The notes under the pieces are model-generated. The model was not told the origin of the DNA. It saw only the letters and a list, made by a program, of their open reading frames with translations, and ran no database searches. Positions 13,165 to 20,145 of a DNA stretch of 35,240 bases are shown piece after piece (the stretch's first letter is position 1; each line of letters begins with the position of its first letter). The position numbers were made by a program, and so were the translations under genes. Origin of the DNA: an uncultured Clostridia bacterium (lineage in GTDB: Bacteria > Bacillota > Clostridia > Oscillospirales > Oscillospiraceae); contig CAMVJF010000002.1 in NCBI GenBank assembly GCA_947167725.1, forward strand, positions 1-35,240, read 5' to 3'.

Positions 13165-14370
13165 ATGCCGAACAAAGAGAAATATCCCTATATCCGAAAG
13201 TATTTCACCTTCGACGGCCAGGCTTACGAGGTCTACGGCAAATCCGAGGAGGAGGCCGTCGCAAAGAAGCTTCGCCGCCTGCAGGAGCTGGAAGCCGGTC
13301 GCATGGATTCCTCGAAAACCGTCCGCGACTGGGCGGAGGTCTGGTACCGCGAGTACATCCAGCCGCGCAAAATCACGGCCAAGAGCAAAAAGATGTACCG
13401 CGGCGTCCTGGATCGTGAGATCATCCCCGCCGTCGGCAAGCTCAAGCTCCGCCAGGTGACGGAGCTGCACCTGCAGCGGATCCTCAACCGTCACGCCGGC
13501 GAGAGCAGCTCCGGCGTGGAGAAGATCCGCATGGTCATCAAGGCCATGTTCAAACGGGCCTATTTGAGCCGCCTGCTGCCGTTCGACCCGTCCGAGGGGC
13601 TGGTACTGCCCGAGACGACCGAAAACGGCCACAGGAGCCTCACAGAGGCCGAGAGAGCCGCTCTGCTCGCCGTGGCGTCTTATCCCACCTTCGACGGCAA
13701 AGCTAACAGGAGCGGCTGCTGGCTGCTCCTCATGCTGCGCTGCGGCCTCCGCCCCGGCGAGACGGCCGCCCTCAAAACGGCCGACGTGGATCTCCCCGGC
13801 CGCACGCTGCACGTGCGTGCCGCGCGGGAATCCGGCAGCGGCCGCGAAAAGGCGCCCAAGACGACAGCCGGCGTCCGAGACGTGCCGATCCCGGAGGATC
13901 TCGTGCCCTGGCTCGAGCGGCAGCTCCTGGCCGATCCATCGCCCTGGCTGTTCACGCAGAAGGACAAAAAAACGCCCCTCAGCGAAACCTCGATGCGGCG
14001 CCGCTGGGAGACGGTGAAAAAGTACATGGATATTGAACTCGGAGCCAAAACCGAGCGCGTCAAGCTGCCGGGCGCCCGGCGGCACTCCCTGGTGATCACC
14101 GCGAGCGTGCTCGCCGAAGATCTCGACCTCTACGATCTCCGGCATACCTACTGCACGGATCTGGAGATCGCCGGCGTCCCGATCAACGTGGCCAAGGAGC
14201 TCATGGGCCACGCCGACATCGCCACCACCGCGAACATCTACACCCACGCCAGCACCGCCGCTCTCGATCAGGCCCGCGCCCTCATTAACGCCGCCGCTGC
14301 CCCAAAGCCGCCCGCCGAGGCGTCCGATCCCGCGGGAATCCACACGGGAAATGAGAATCCGACCGCCTGA
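13165..14370 (+). CDS. int: Tyrosine site-specific integrase
   Basis: A 401-residue phage integrase. The N-terminus has an arm-binding domain (YIRKYFTFDGQAYEVYGKSE), then a core-binding SAM-like domain (residues 53-140) and the catalytic domain (160-370). Catalytic residues seen: Arg196 (LRCGLRPGE), Arg326 in YDLRHTY, His349 (MGHADI) and nucleophile Tyr359 (ANIYTH). The usual His of HxxR is Tyr323. It would recombine the adjacent attP, which carries the 3' part of a tRNA-Thr gene, with that host tRNA gene. ATG 13165 is preferred over GTG 13150, which falls in the hairpin. It is the last gene of the rightward lysogeny cluster. Confidence 0.93.
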   Translation: MPNKEKYPYIRKYFTFDGQAYEVYGKSEEEAVAKKLRRLQELEAGRMDSSKTVRDWAEVWYREYIQPRKITAKSKKMYRGVLDREIIPAVGKLKLRQVTELHLQRILNRHAGESSSGVEKIRMVIKAMFKRAYLSRLLPFDPSEGLVLPETTENGHRSLTEAERAALLAVASYPTFDGKANRSGCWLLLMLRCGLRPGETAALKTADVDLPGRTLHVRAARESGSGREKAPKTTAGVRDVPIPEDLVPWLERQLLADPSPWLFTQKDKKTPLSETSMRRRWETVKKYMDIELGAKTERVKLPGARRHSLVITASVLAEDLDLYDLRHTYCTDLEIAGVPINVAKELMGHADIATTANIYTHASTAALDQARALINAAAAPKPPAEASDPAGIHTGNENPTA

Positions 14371-14414
14371 TTTTCCGCTCCGTCCCGCCGTTCTTTCGCT
14401 TTTCGGCCCGCGCC

Positions 14415-14459
14415 TTCGTAATCAGCAGGTCGTGTGTTCGAGTCACATTACCAGCTCCA
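14415..14459 (+). other. attP: Attachment site attP: 3' part of tRNA-Thr(CGU)
   Basis: Forty-five bases match the tRNA 3' half exactly in layout: anticodon loop TTCGTAA, stem TCAGC, variable AGGTC, T arm GTGTG-TTCGAGT-CACAT, acceptor TACCAGC, T, CCA. The required 5' half (anticodon stem GCTGA, acceptor GCTGGTA) is absent, so this is the phage-borne copy that restores the host tRNA on integration. It lies 45 bases after the integrase stop. The rest of 14371-14598 shows no gene, only this site, a terminator and a repeated AATGCAC (14554-14577) that might bind the integrase arm domain. Confidence 0.85.
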
Positions 14460-14462
14460 TAC

Positions 14463-14509
14463 AAAAAGCCTTGGAATCCGGGATTTTCCCGTGATTTCAA
14501 GGCTTTTTT
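14463..14509. terminator. Bidirectional terminator between integrase and holin
   Basis: A long hairpin: AAAAAGCCTTG and CAAGGCTTTTTT at the base, GAATC/GATTT and CGGGA/TCCCG above. A T run on one side and an A run on the other let it stop both the rightward integrase transcript and the leftward late transcript. Confidence 0.85.
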
Positions 14510-14598
14510 CGTTCTGCCCGCCCGAGTCTCGCCCGGTGGCTATATGTAATTTAATGCACTCGAATGCACAATCAGACCGGGAAATGGGCCGGGAAAAA

Positions 14599-15174
14599 TC
14601 AGCCCGGATCCGCGTCTCCCGTCTCGCCGCTGTCCCCTTCCGGATCCTCTTGGGGTGTCTCCGGCTCGCGGGCGTGCTTGCCGGTGTATTCCGTAACGTA
14701 ATCCAAAACCGGCGCCGCAGCGGTCGCGTCCGCGTCGAGCTTGTCCTTGTAATCCTTAAGCGATTTCTGCAGCCAGTGCGGGACCGGCGCGCCCAGGCGC
14801 CCGGCGTTTTCGATAATGCTGCCCAGCTCCGTGATGATGTACCAGAGCAGTACGACCGGCGTGATGATCGGCCCGATCTCGATCCCGATCGGCACGTGGC
14901 TGCCTTCGACAATCACATGCAGCGCGATGTCGCAGAGCGCGGCCACGAGCACCGCGAAAATCTCCCCCAGCTTGTGCCAAACGCCGTCACGGGCGACGTC
15001 GGAGCTCCACTCCCCCGCCCGTCGGGCTGCAGCCGTGCCGCTTGCGTAGTCGAGCAGGACGCAGGCCGCCCAGATGATGATCGCCCAGCCGAGCCAGCCC
15101 CAGAGGGCCGTGAGCGTGGCCAGGACGAGCGCGATCGCGCCCTTGATCTCCGTCGCTTTGTCAGGTGCTGTCAT
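14599..15174 (-). CDS. Phage holin
   Basis: A 191-residue membrane protein with hydrophobic segments at about 12-27, 28-42 (GWAIIIWAACVLLDYASG), 71-88 (EIFAVLVAALCDIALHV) and 99-115 (EIGPIITPVVLLWYIITELG), then a charged acidic tail. The pattern is that of the Firmicute toxin-secretion/phage-lysis holin family. It would form membrane lesions that let the lysin reach the wall. ATG 15174 follows AAAGGAGAT. It lies just downstream of the lysin gene and is the last late gene before attP. Confidence 0.85.
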   Translation of the reverse strand: MTAPDKATEIKGAIALVLATLTALWGWLGWAIIIWAACVLLDYASGTAAARRAGEWSSDVARDGVWHKLGEIFAVLVAALCDIALHVIVEGSHVPIGIEIGPIITPVVLLWYIITELGSIIENAGRLGAPVPHWLQKSLKDYKDKLDADATAAAPVLDYVTEYTGKHAREPETPQEDPEGDSGETGDADPG

Positions 15175-15190
15175 GTTAAATCTCCTTTCT

Positions 15191-15922
15191 TTAGCCCAGC
15201 AGAAGCCGGGTCCATGTCTCATCTCCGAGTATGCCATCCCGTAGAAGCCCGCGGTCGCCCTGGAAACGCACCAGCGCATTCCAGGTGTTATAGCCCAGAT
15301 CTCCGTCCGTTCCGTCTGGTCCGCAGCTGTACCCATGCGCGATGAGCGCGCCCTGAGCGCTGCGGACCGCCCAGCCTTTGCTGCCGCGGGATAAGGTCGG
15401 CAGGCCGCGGATCACCGTCTCCTGCTGATCCGAGACCTTATTGCCGGAGTCGGCAAAATGGTCCGCGGCGGCAGCACGCTCCTGATACCGCAGCACGCAG
15501 CTCCAGGGGTAGTTGTAGTAGCTCTGCTGACAGATTTCCTTCCCCGTCTGATCCCCCGGCACGCCGCCGACGGTCTGGCCTCTCTCGTTGAGCCGGGCCG
15601 CGACGATCCGGCCCTCTGTCACGACCAGCGCCGTGTGGCTGGCTTCGTTGAGCAGCACGTCTCCCGGCTGCATCCCGCGCCCGGAGGCAAGGTCCACTTC
15701 CACCGTGACATCCCGGAACCCGCAGGCGAGAAACGCCTTGCGCATGTTCCCGGTATAGCTCGCCCCAGCCTCCCGCACGGAGACGCCGACGGCCTCCCAT
15801 GCGGAGATGACGAGGGACGAGCAATCGTAGTCCGGCCCCCAGCGGTTCTGCTGGTCATAGCCGTGCGCAGGATTGTTCGCGATTGCCACGGCCCACGCGA
15901 CTGCTCCCTGTGCCTTGCTCAT
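15191..15922 (-). CDS. Endolysin: NlpC/P60-like peptidase plus peptidoglycan-binding domain
   Basis: A 243-residue lysin. The N-terminal peptidase has Cys34 in YDCSSLVISAWEAVGV and His96 in NEASHTALVV, the Cys-His pair of NlpC/P60 amidases/endopeptidases. The C-terminal 65 residues are a peptidoglycan-binding type 1 domain (LSRGSKGWAVRSAQGALIAH, DGDLGYNTWNALVRFQGDRG). It has no signal peptide, so release depends on the holin. MSKAQG at 15922 is chosen: it has a GGGAGG site and forms an ATGA overlap with the upstream gene. Confidence 0.88.
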   Translation of the reverse strand: MSKAQGAVAWAVAIANNPAHGYDQQNRWGPDYDCSSLVISAWEAVGVSVREAGASYTGNMRKAFLACGFRDVTVEVDLASGRGMQPGDVLLNEASHTALVVTEGRIVAARLNERGQTVGGVPGDQTGKEICQQSYYNYPWSCVLRYQERAAAADHFADSGNKVSDQQETVIRGLPTLSRGSKGWAVRSAQGALIAHGYSCGPDGTDGDLGYNTWNALVRFQGDRGLLRDGILGDETWTRLLLG

Positions 15923-16323
15923 GTCACGACCTCCCAGCCATACACGCCGGGCTCCCACACGTTCCCGTCCGTGATGGACTCATACACCGGCCCGTCCGCA
16001 TCGGGATAATGCACCTTGTCACCCTTGCCATAAGCGTCCTGCGCTCCTGTGGGCTGTTTCCAGACGGGGATTTCTCCGGGACGCGCTACCTCCGTCCACA
16101 GCGCCGGGGTTCTGTCAGGTTCCCAATCGGCTTGGCTGGTGTGAGACTGGACACAGCGATAGAGCTTGCCGTTGTGCTGTACACGTTCATCGGTCACATA
16201 GGCGATGCCAGAGTACCAGCTTTTAAACAGCTCTACGCCGTCCAGCGCATCCGCGTCAGAGAGCGACGCTGCGGCGCGTTCGATCAGCGGACGCAAGGCC
16301 CTTGCTTTTTCTTGAGGTGTCAT
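15919..16323 (-). CDS. Tail-associated carbohydrate-binding-like protein
   Basis: A 134-residue protein. The middle (NGKLYRCVQSHTSQADWEPD, then TPALWTEV) matches the short chitin/cellulose-binding type module common at phage fibre and lysin ends, with aromatic residues for sugar binding. A second related segment (YGKGDKVHYPDADGPVYESI) follows. It is sandwiched between fibre genes and the lysin with ATGA overlaps at both ends. A host-surface glycan-binding role is likely but inferred. Confidence 0.7.
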   Translation of the reverse strand: MTPQEKARALRPLIERAAASLSDADALDGVELFKSWYSGIAYVTDERVQHNGKLYRCVQSHTSQADWEPDRTPALWTEVARPGEIPVWKQPTGAQDAYGKGDKVHYPDADGPVYESITDGNVWEPGVYGWEVVT

Positions 16324-16550
16324 TCACTCACCCCCGTCAGAATGTCAAATGCCTCCGCTTTCGCGGCAAGCGCGTCCATGTCCTGCTCTTCAGGCGGCAT
16401 GATGTCACCCTCGGTGTACTGCCGTCCAAACTCAGCCGGGTCACATGCCTCGGAGTATTCCACGCCGTCGCGCACGACATAACGCCCGGAATCGGAGTAG
16501 GTGCGGATGAAATCGCGTTCACCCACTTTAAAGTTTTCAGTTACGATCAT
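16320..16550 (-). CDS. Small tail-fibre-linked protein (76 aa)
   Basis: A 76-residue acidic protein (MIVTENFKVGERDFIRTYSD, RYVVRDGVEYSEACDPAEFG). Similar short proteins sit after fibre genes in many gut Firmicute phages; the role is unknown, with fibre assembly a guess. The start at 16550 is chosen by its strong AAGGAGAA site; longer in-frame extensions overlap the fibre gene. Confidence 0.65.
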   Translation of the reverse strand: MIVTENFKVGERDFIRTYSDSGRYVVRDGVEYSEACDPAEFGRQYTEGDIMPPEEQDMDALAAKAEAFDILTGVSE

Positions 16551-16563
16551 TTCCGCGTTCTCC

Positions 16564-17373
16564 TTATGTGATTGGTGTTCCATCAGCGTACTGCGTTTCG
16601 TAGATACTGCCCTCGATGGGGAGAATCTGGTTGTTGGCATAGCCGAGGATGGTGCTCCAGTTGGTGGCTTGAGTGTACTCGGTGATTGTGGCCTGAGGGA
16701 CATACAGCGTGCCGCCATCCCCGCTGGAACCGAACGCGCCATCAAGTCCACCACCAAGTGTTATGCAGTATGGCGCTCTTATAATTAGCGTTTTCAGGGC
16801 GCCGCATCTGCTAAAACCATTATTGTATATACGATCATAGGTACCGTTACCACCAAGCATATCCACAGCAGCGAGTGCTGGGTTGGAATAAATTCCATAG
16901 TTGGCAATAGACTTCAGTTGTTCACCTACAAGGACTTCAAGCACAGTACACTCGCTGACCGCATAGCCCGATAACTGTTTGGCAGCAGTTAAATGTACCG
17001 ATGTAACTGCTACCCGTCCTCGAAGAGCACTCGATTTGATAACGCCATTCTCGCCGGAGTAATCGCTAACAAACGCGCCGCTCGGTTCATTTACATCGAG
17101 AATGTTTATTCCACCGCCCCCGCCTTGCACGTCCACCGTGATCTCCGCGTTGGCATACGCCGCCACGTCCTCGGTGGTCGTGCCGTTTTGGGCGATACTG
17201 ATCTGCTTCGTGCCGGTGGGTGTGATGCCGGTCGGGATGGCCTGCACAGCGCTCACAAATCCAGCCGGGAAAGCCATCTGCGCGGATGTGCCGCCTTTGG
17301 TACGGATAGCGTTGGCAACGGAGGTAAGGTCGCTGTCGAGCTGGGTGCTGTCTACGAGTTTGTCAACTGCCAT
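16564..17373 (-). CDS. Tail fibre with BspA-like leucine-rich repeat
   Basis: A 269-residue fibre protein. Residues 1-50 (TSVANAIRTKGGTSAQMAFP, AGFVSAVQAIPTG) are an N-terminal module repeatedly seen in gut phage fibres. After a Gly-rich hinge (VQGGGGGIN), residues 100-250 look like LRR_5/BspA repeats (CTVLEVLVGEQLKSIANYGI, CGALKTLIIRAP, GGTLYVPQATITEYT). This suggests a host-recognition tip. Codon use in the LRR part is a little more AT-rich, consistent with domain exchange. The start overlaps the previous stop (TGATG). Confidence 0.78.
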   Translation of the reverse strand: MAVDKLVDSTQLDSDLTSVANAIRTKGGTSAQMAFPAGFVSAVQAIPTGITPTGTKQISIAQNGTTTEDVAAYANAEITVDVQGGGGGINILDVNEPSGAFVSDYSGENGVIKSSALRGRVAVTSVHLTAAKQLSGYAVSECTVLEVLVGEQLKSIANYGIYSNPALAAVDMLGGNGTYDRIYNNGFSRCGALKTLIIRAPYCITLGGGLDGAFGSSGDGGTLYVPQATITEYTQATNWSTILGYANNQILPIEGSIYETQYADGTPIT

Positions 17374-18554
17374 CAGTAGTTACCTCCCTGCCATGTCGCA
17401 AGCGTCTGCGCCGCCCACGCGCTGCCGTTCCACACGAGGAACGCCCCGGTCGCGGGGGAACTGGGTGCGGTGATCTTGCCGCTGTCGATCGCGTCCTGTG
17501 CCGCCGCCGTGCGATAGGTGGACGGGACGGACTGTAGAGCCGTATCCGCTTTGCCAAGGGAAGTCTGGACAGCGGAGGCGAGATCGGATTTCGGGATGCC
17601 GCCAGAGGGCTTGGAATAGGTTCCCGCGCCCACATCGGCAGCGTTAAGCATGACCGCGCCCGTTTTGTTGTTGACGCTCTGGACGGGAGCCGCAGCAGCA
17701 GCGCCAGAGGCATCGACGAATCCGCTGTCATTGGTCAGGTCGCTGGTTTTGGCCGGGATATCTGTATCAGACGGGAGCGCTCCGACATCGGACGCACTCA
17801 ACACAACAGCGCCCGTTTTGCCGTTTACGGACTGCACAGGGACAGCAGGGATGTCAGACGGAGTAGCAAGACCCAACTGCGCAGCCGTCTGATTCCCGGT
17901 CAGCGTATGGCCGTTGATCGAGGGGCGGTTGGTCAGCAAATCGTAGTCGGTCGTGCCGCCCTGACCACCCGGAGCCGTCCACAGTTTGCCGTTCGCATCC
18001 ACGCCGACAGGCTGCGTTTGTGCGCTCGTTTTCGCGTCCGGGTCAACCAGCGGGATCTCGTTTACCACATCGGTGACGATTTCGGCCTTATCTTCCTCGG
18101 TCAGCGTGTATGCCGGGCCTTTGATGTCGACAGGCTGGGGGTTGGGCAGATCTCCGTCATTCGTCCAGCTAATAATGCCAGCCGCGCTCACGCTGGGTGT
18201 GAAGGTCACGCCGTTCTCGCCGGGGTCGCCCTTCGGGCCTGATGCCAACTCGCCGAGGCTCATCCACCCGTTGTTCGGGTTGTAGGTGTAAACGGTGTAG
18301 GGGATCTCCGTGCCGACCAGGTAGCAGGTCCAGTCCTCCGCGGTGGCGGGGAGATCGGCCTCCGTGGCCACCAGGCCGGAAATCTCGAGCCCCGTGCCCG
18401 GGTCGCCCTTGATGCTGATCGCGGGCGGGTTCGGCAGCCCCGCGTTGTTGGTCCAGCTCAGGGTGCCGTCCTCGTCGACGGACGGCGTGTAGTACGGGCC
18501 ATAGTAGCCCTCGAACATGCGGAAGATCTCCGCACAGCTGTTTCCGCAATTCAT
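17373..18554 (-). CDS. Tail fibre/baseplate protein with repeated modules
   Basis: A 393-residue fibre. Two copies of a TPSV...SWTN...LPNP module occur at about 23-50 and 136-165, each followed by a short collagen-like GxP stretch (GPKGDPGENG). The C-terminal half has two VQSVNGKTGAV / VQSVNNKTGAV repeats typical of phage fibre shafts, ending WNGSAWAAQTLATWQGGNY. It should be a trimeric fibre bearing or preceding the receptor-binding protein. ATG 18554 overlaps the upstream stop. Confidence 0.8.
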   Translation of the reverse strand: MNCGNSCAEIFRMFEGYYGPYYTPSVDEDGTLSWTNNAGLPNPPAISIKGDPGTGLEISGLVATEADLPATAEDWTCYLVGTEIPYTVYTYNPNNGWMSLGELASGPKGDPGENGVTFTPSVSAAGIISWTNDGDLPNPQPVDIKGPAYTLTEEDKAEIVTDVVNEIPLVDPDAKTSAQTQPVGVDANGKLWTAPGGQGGTTDYDLLTNRPSINGHTLTGNQTAAQLGLATPSDIPAVPVQSVNGKTGAVVLSASDVGALPSDTDIPAKTSDLTNDSGFVDASGAAAAAPVQSVNNKTGAVMLNAADVGAGTYSKPSGGIPKSDLASAVQTSLGKADTALQSVPSTYRTAAAQDAIDSGKITAPSSPATGAFLVWNGSAWAAQTLATWQGGNY

Positions 18555-18859
18555 GGCAGTACCTCCTCCTCATTCGACGGCAGCACGGGGATGGGCCAGC
18601 AGCGCGAGCCCGGGGCGTCGTACTCGCTGCGATAGCAGCGGATCTGCATCAAAGCCGGGGCGCCCGCCATGAAGCCGAGCGTCTCCTCCTGGCTGAGCTG
18701 CACGATCACGAGCCCGTTCTGCAGCAGCAGCGCCGTCTTGTCCTTGGCTGCGATCACCTGCCCGCCCTGGGCAAAGGTGACGCGCAGGGCGGAGTAGCTC
18801 TCCGCCGGAAGCGGCGTCTGGATCGTGGCGGCAAAGCTCGCCCCTTTTATGATTGGCAT
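18551..18859 (-). CDS. Conserved tail-region protein (102 aa)
   Basis: A 102-residue beta-rich protein (SALRVTFAQGGQVIAAKDKT, IVQLSQEETLGFMAGAPALM, YDAPGSRCW). I recognise this family as a regular neighbour of fibre genes in gut phages. It probably forms a small baseplate or fibre-attachment domain; the function is inferred from position only. AGGAGG precedes ATG 18859. Confidence 0.65.
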   Translation of the reverse strand: MPIIKGASFAATIQTPLPAESYSALRVTFAQGGQVIAAKDKTALLLQNGLVIVQLSQEETLGFMAGAPALMQIRCYRSEYDAPGSRCWPIPVLPSNEEEVLP

Positions 18860-18872
18860 CTCTGTCTCCTCC

Positions 18873-19109
18873 TCAATACCCGATTTTCCCGATGATGAGA
18901 AACGTCCCCGACATCCTGGCCACCAGCACGCGGTCTCCCGCGGCCAGGGCCTCGCCGGTGAGGACGTGCTTGTAGCGCTTCGTTGTCGTGCTCGCGCTCC
19001 CGTCGAGCGTGAGCGTCGCGCCCGCGCTTGTGACGCTGCCGACCGTCGCCAGGATGAGGCTCGTGCCGCTTTTGTCTCCCGGCGCCGGGAAGTCCAGAAA
19101 CTCAGTCAA
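18873..19109 (-). CDS. Small baseplate-region protein (78 aa)
   Basis: A 78-residue protein with a compact beta fold (GATLTLDGSASTTTKRYKHV, AAGDRVLVARMSGTFLIIGK), suggesting an OB-like or spike-tip domain. The only start near the upstream gene is TTG at 19109, overlapping its stop by 8 bases with no clear ribosome binding site, so translation likely depends on coupling. Function inferred from position. Confidence 0.6.
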   Translation of the reverse strand: MTEFLDFPAPGDKSGTSLILATVGSVTSAGATLTLDGSASTTTKRYKHVLTGEALAAGDRVLVARMSGTFLIIGKIGY

Positions 19110-20145
19110 GATTGAGCACCACCTTTTCCATCGTGTGGGTCATCGTCCCGCCGACGCGCAGCTCCATCGTCCAGCTCCGCTCGATGCAGATTCCGGTGAA
19201 TTCGCCGTAGTGCAGCGCCGTCACATCGCCGACGCCGAAGCCCGGCAGCAGCGCCGTCTGCACCGTCAGGGTCTCGCCGGAGATCAGGCTCTCCGTCCGC
19301 AGCCGGTTCGCGTAGGCCTGCAGTTCCTCCTGGGAGGCGATGTTGTCCACCCTCTCCAGCCGGCAGATCCGCCGCCCCCGCCGCGCTGTCGACAGCGGGC
19401 TCTGCGGGTTGTCGTTCACCGCCGTGGCGACCATCGGGCCGCTCTTGTCGGGGTTCGAGCAGGTCACGATAAACACGTTCGGCGCGGAGTAGACGTCGGT
19501 CTGCGCGTTGAAGGTGGGAAGTAGCAGGCTCTGAATGTCGCTGTCATTGAGGACGTGGTCGATGTTCTGCGCCGTCGGAATGCTCGCGGGCTCGACGATC
19601 GCGAGCCCCTCCGCGTTGAACCACAGCGCGTTGTAGTTGATCTCGCCGAGCAGCTCGTTGATGATGTCCAGGTAGCTGATCCCCGGCTCCCACCAGCCCC
19701 GCGCCTCTGCGAGCGTCGCGCTCGTCGGCGTGATCAGCGCGGTGGTGATCCCGGCCCGCGTCAGAAGATACTGCACAGGGGCGAGGTAGTTGGCTCCGGC
19801 GCTGTATGCGATGCTGTTCTCCACCCGGGTGTCGCGGACGACCCAGCCGCGGTCGTAGGCCTCGATGCTCACGCTGCGGCTGGTCTCGTCCTCCTGCTCC
19901 CGGACCGTCGCCGGGTAGAACACGCCCAGCGGGTGTGCCGTCCCGTCGATCCAGAGCTCGGGCCGGATCTGATCCGTCAGCCAGTTGGCGCCCTCCGGGA
20001 TGGCGAACTCGCCGCTCAGGCTCGTTTTGATGTCGCCGGAGTCCGTCATCCGCAGCGTGGGCGCGCTCCCGTCGATAGGATAGAGCGCGGCGAAGTCCGC
20101 GCCGTTGCGGACCAGCACGAACCGGATCTCAAGCGTTCTCGTCAT
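19102..20145 (-). CDS. Tail tip / baseplate hub protein
   Basis: A 347-residue protein resembling tail-tip (Tal/gp27-like) proteins of Gram-positive siphophages: LEIRFVLVRNGADFAALYPI at the start, a middle with VREQEDETSRSVSIEAYDRG, and a C-terminus VQTALLPGFGVGDVTALHYG followed by IERSWTMELRVGGTMTHTME. These hubs close the tail tube and carry fibres. It follows the FN3-containing distal tail protein with a 17-base overlap. No lytic domain is visible. Confidence 0.75.
   Translation of the reverse strand: MTRTLEIRFVLVRNGADFAALYPIDGSAPTLRMTDSGDIKTSLSGEFAIPEGANWLTDQIRPELWIDGTAHPLGVFYPATVREQEDETSRSVSIEAYDRGWVVRDTRVENSIAYSAGANYLAPVQYLLTRAGITTALITPTSATLAEARGWWEPGISYLDIINELLGEINYNALWFNAEGLAIVEPASIPTAQNIDHVLNDSDIQSLLLPTFNAQTDVYSAPNVFIVTCSNPDKSGPMVATAVNDNPQSPLSTARRGRRICRLERVDNIASQEELQAYANRLRTESLISGETLTVQTALLPGFGVGDVTALHYGEFTGICIERSWTMELRVGGTMTHTMEKVVLNLD

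Noticed and set aside
13111..14343. A 410-codon minus-strand open frame opposite the integrase
   Set aside because: Antisense shadow of a clear integrase with all catalytic motifs; no ribosome site or recognisable protein.
14285..14500. A minus-strand frame beginning MKSRENPGFQ and containing GNVTRTHDLLITK
   Set aside because: This peptide is the antisense reading of the tRNA-Thr 3' end at the attachment site, a well-known false gene beside integrases.
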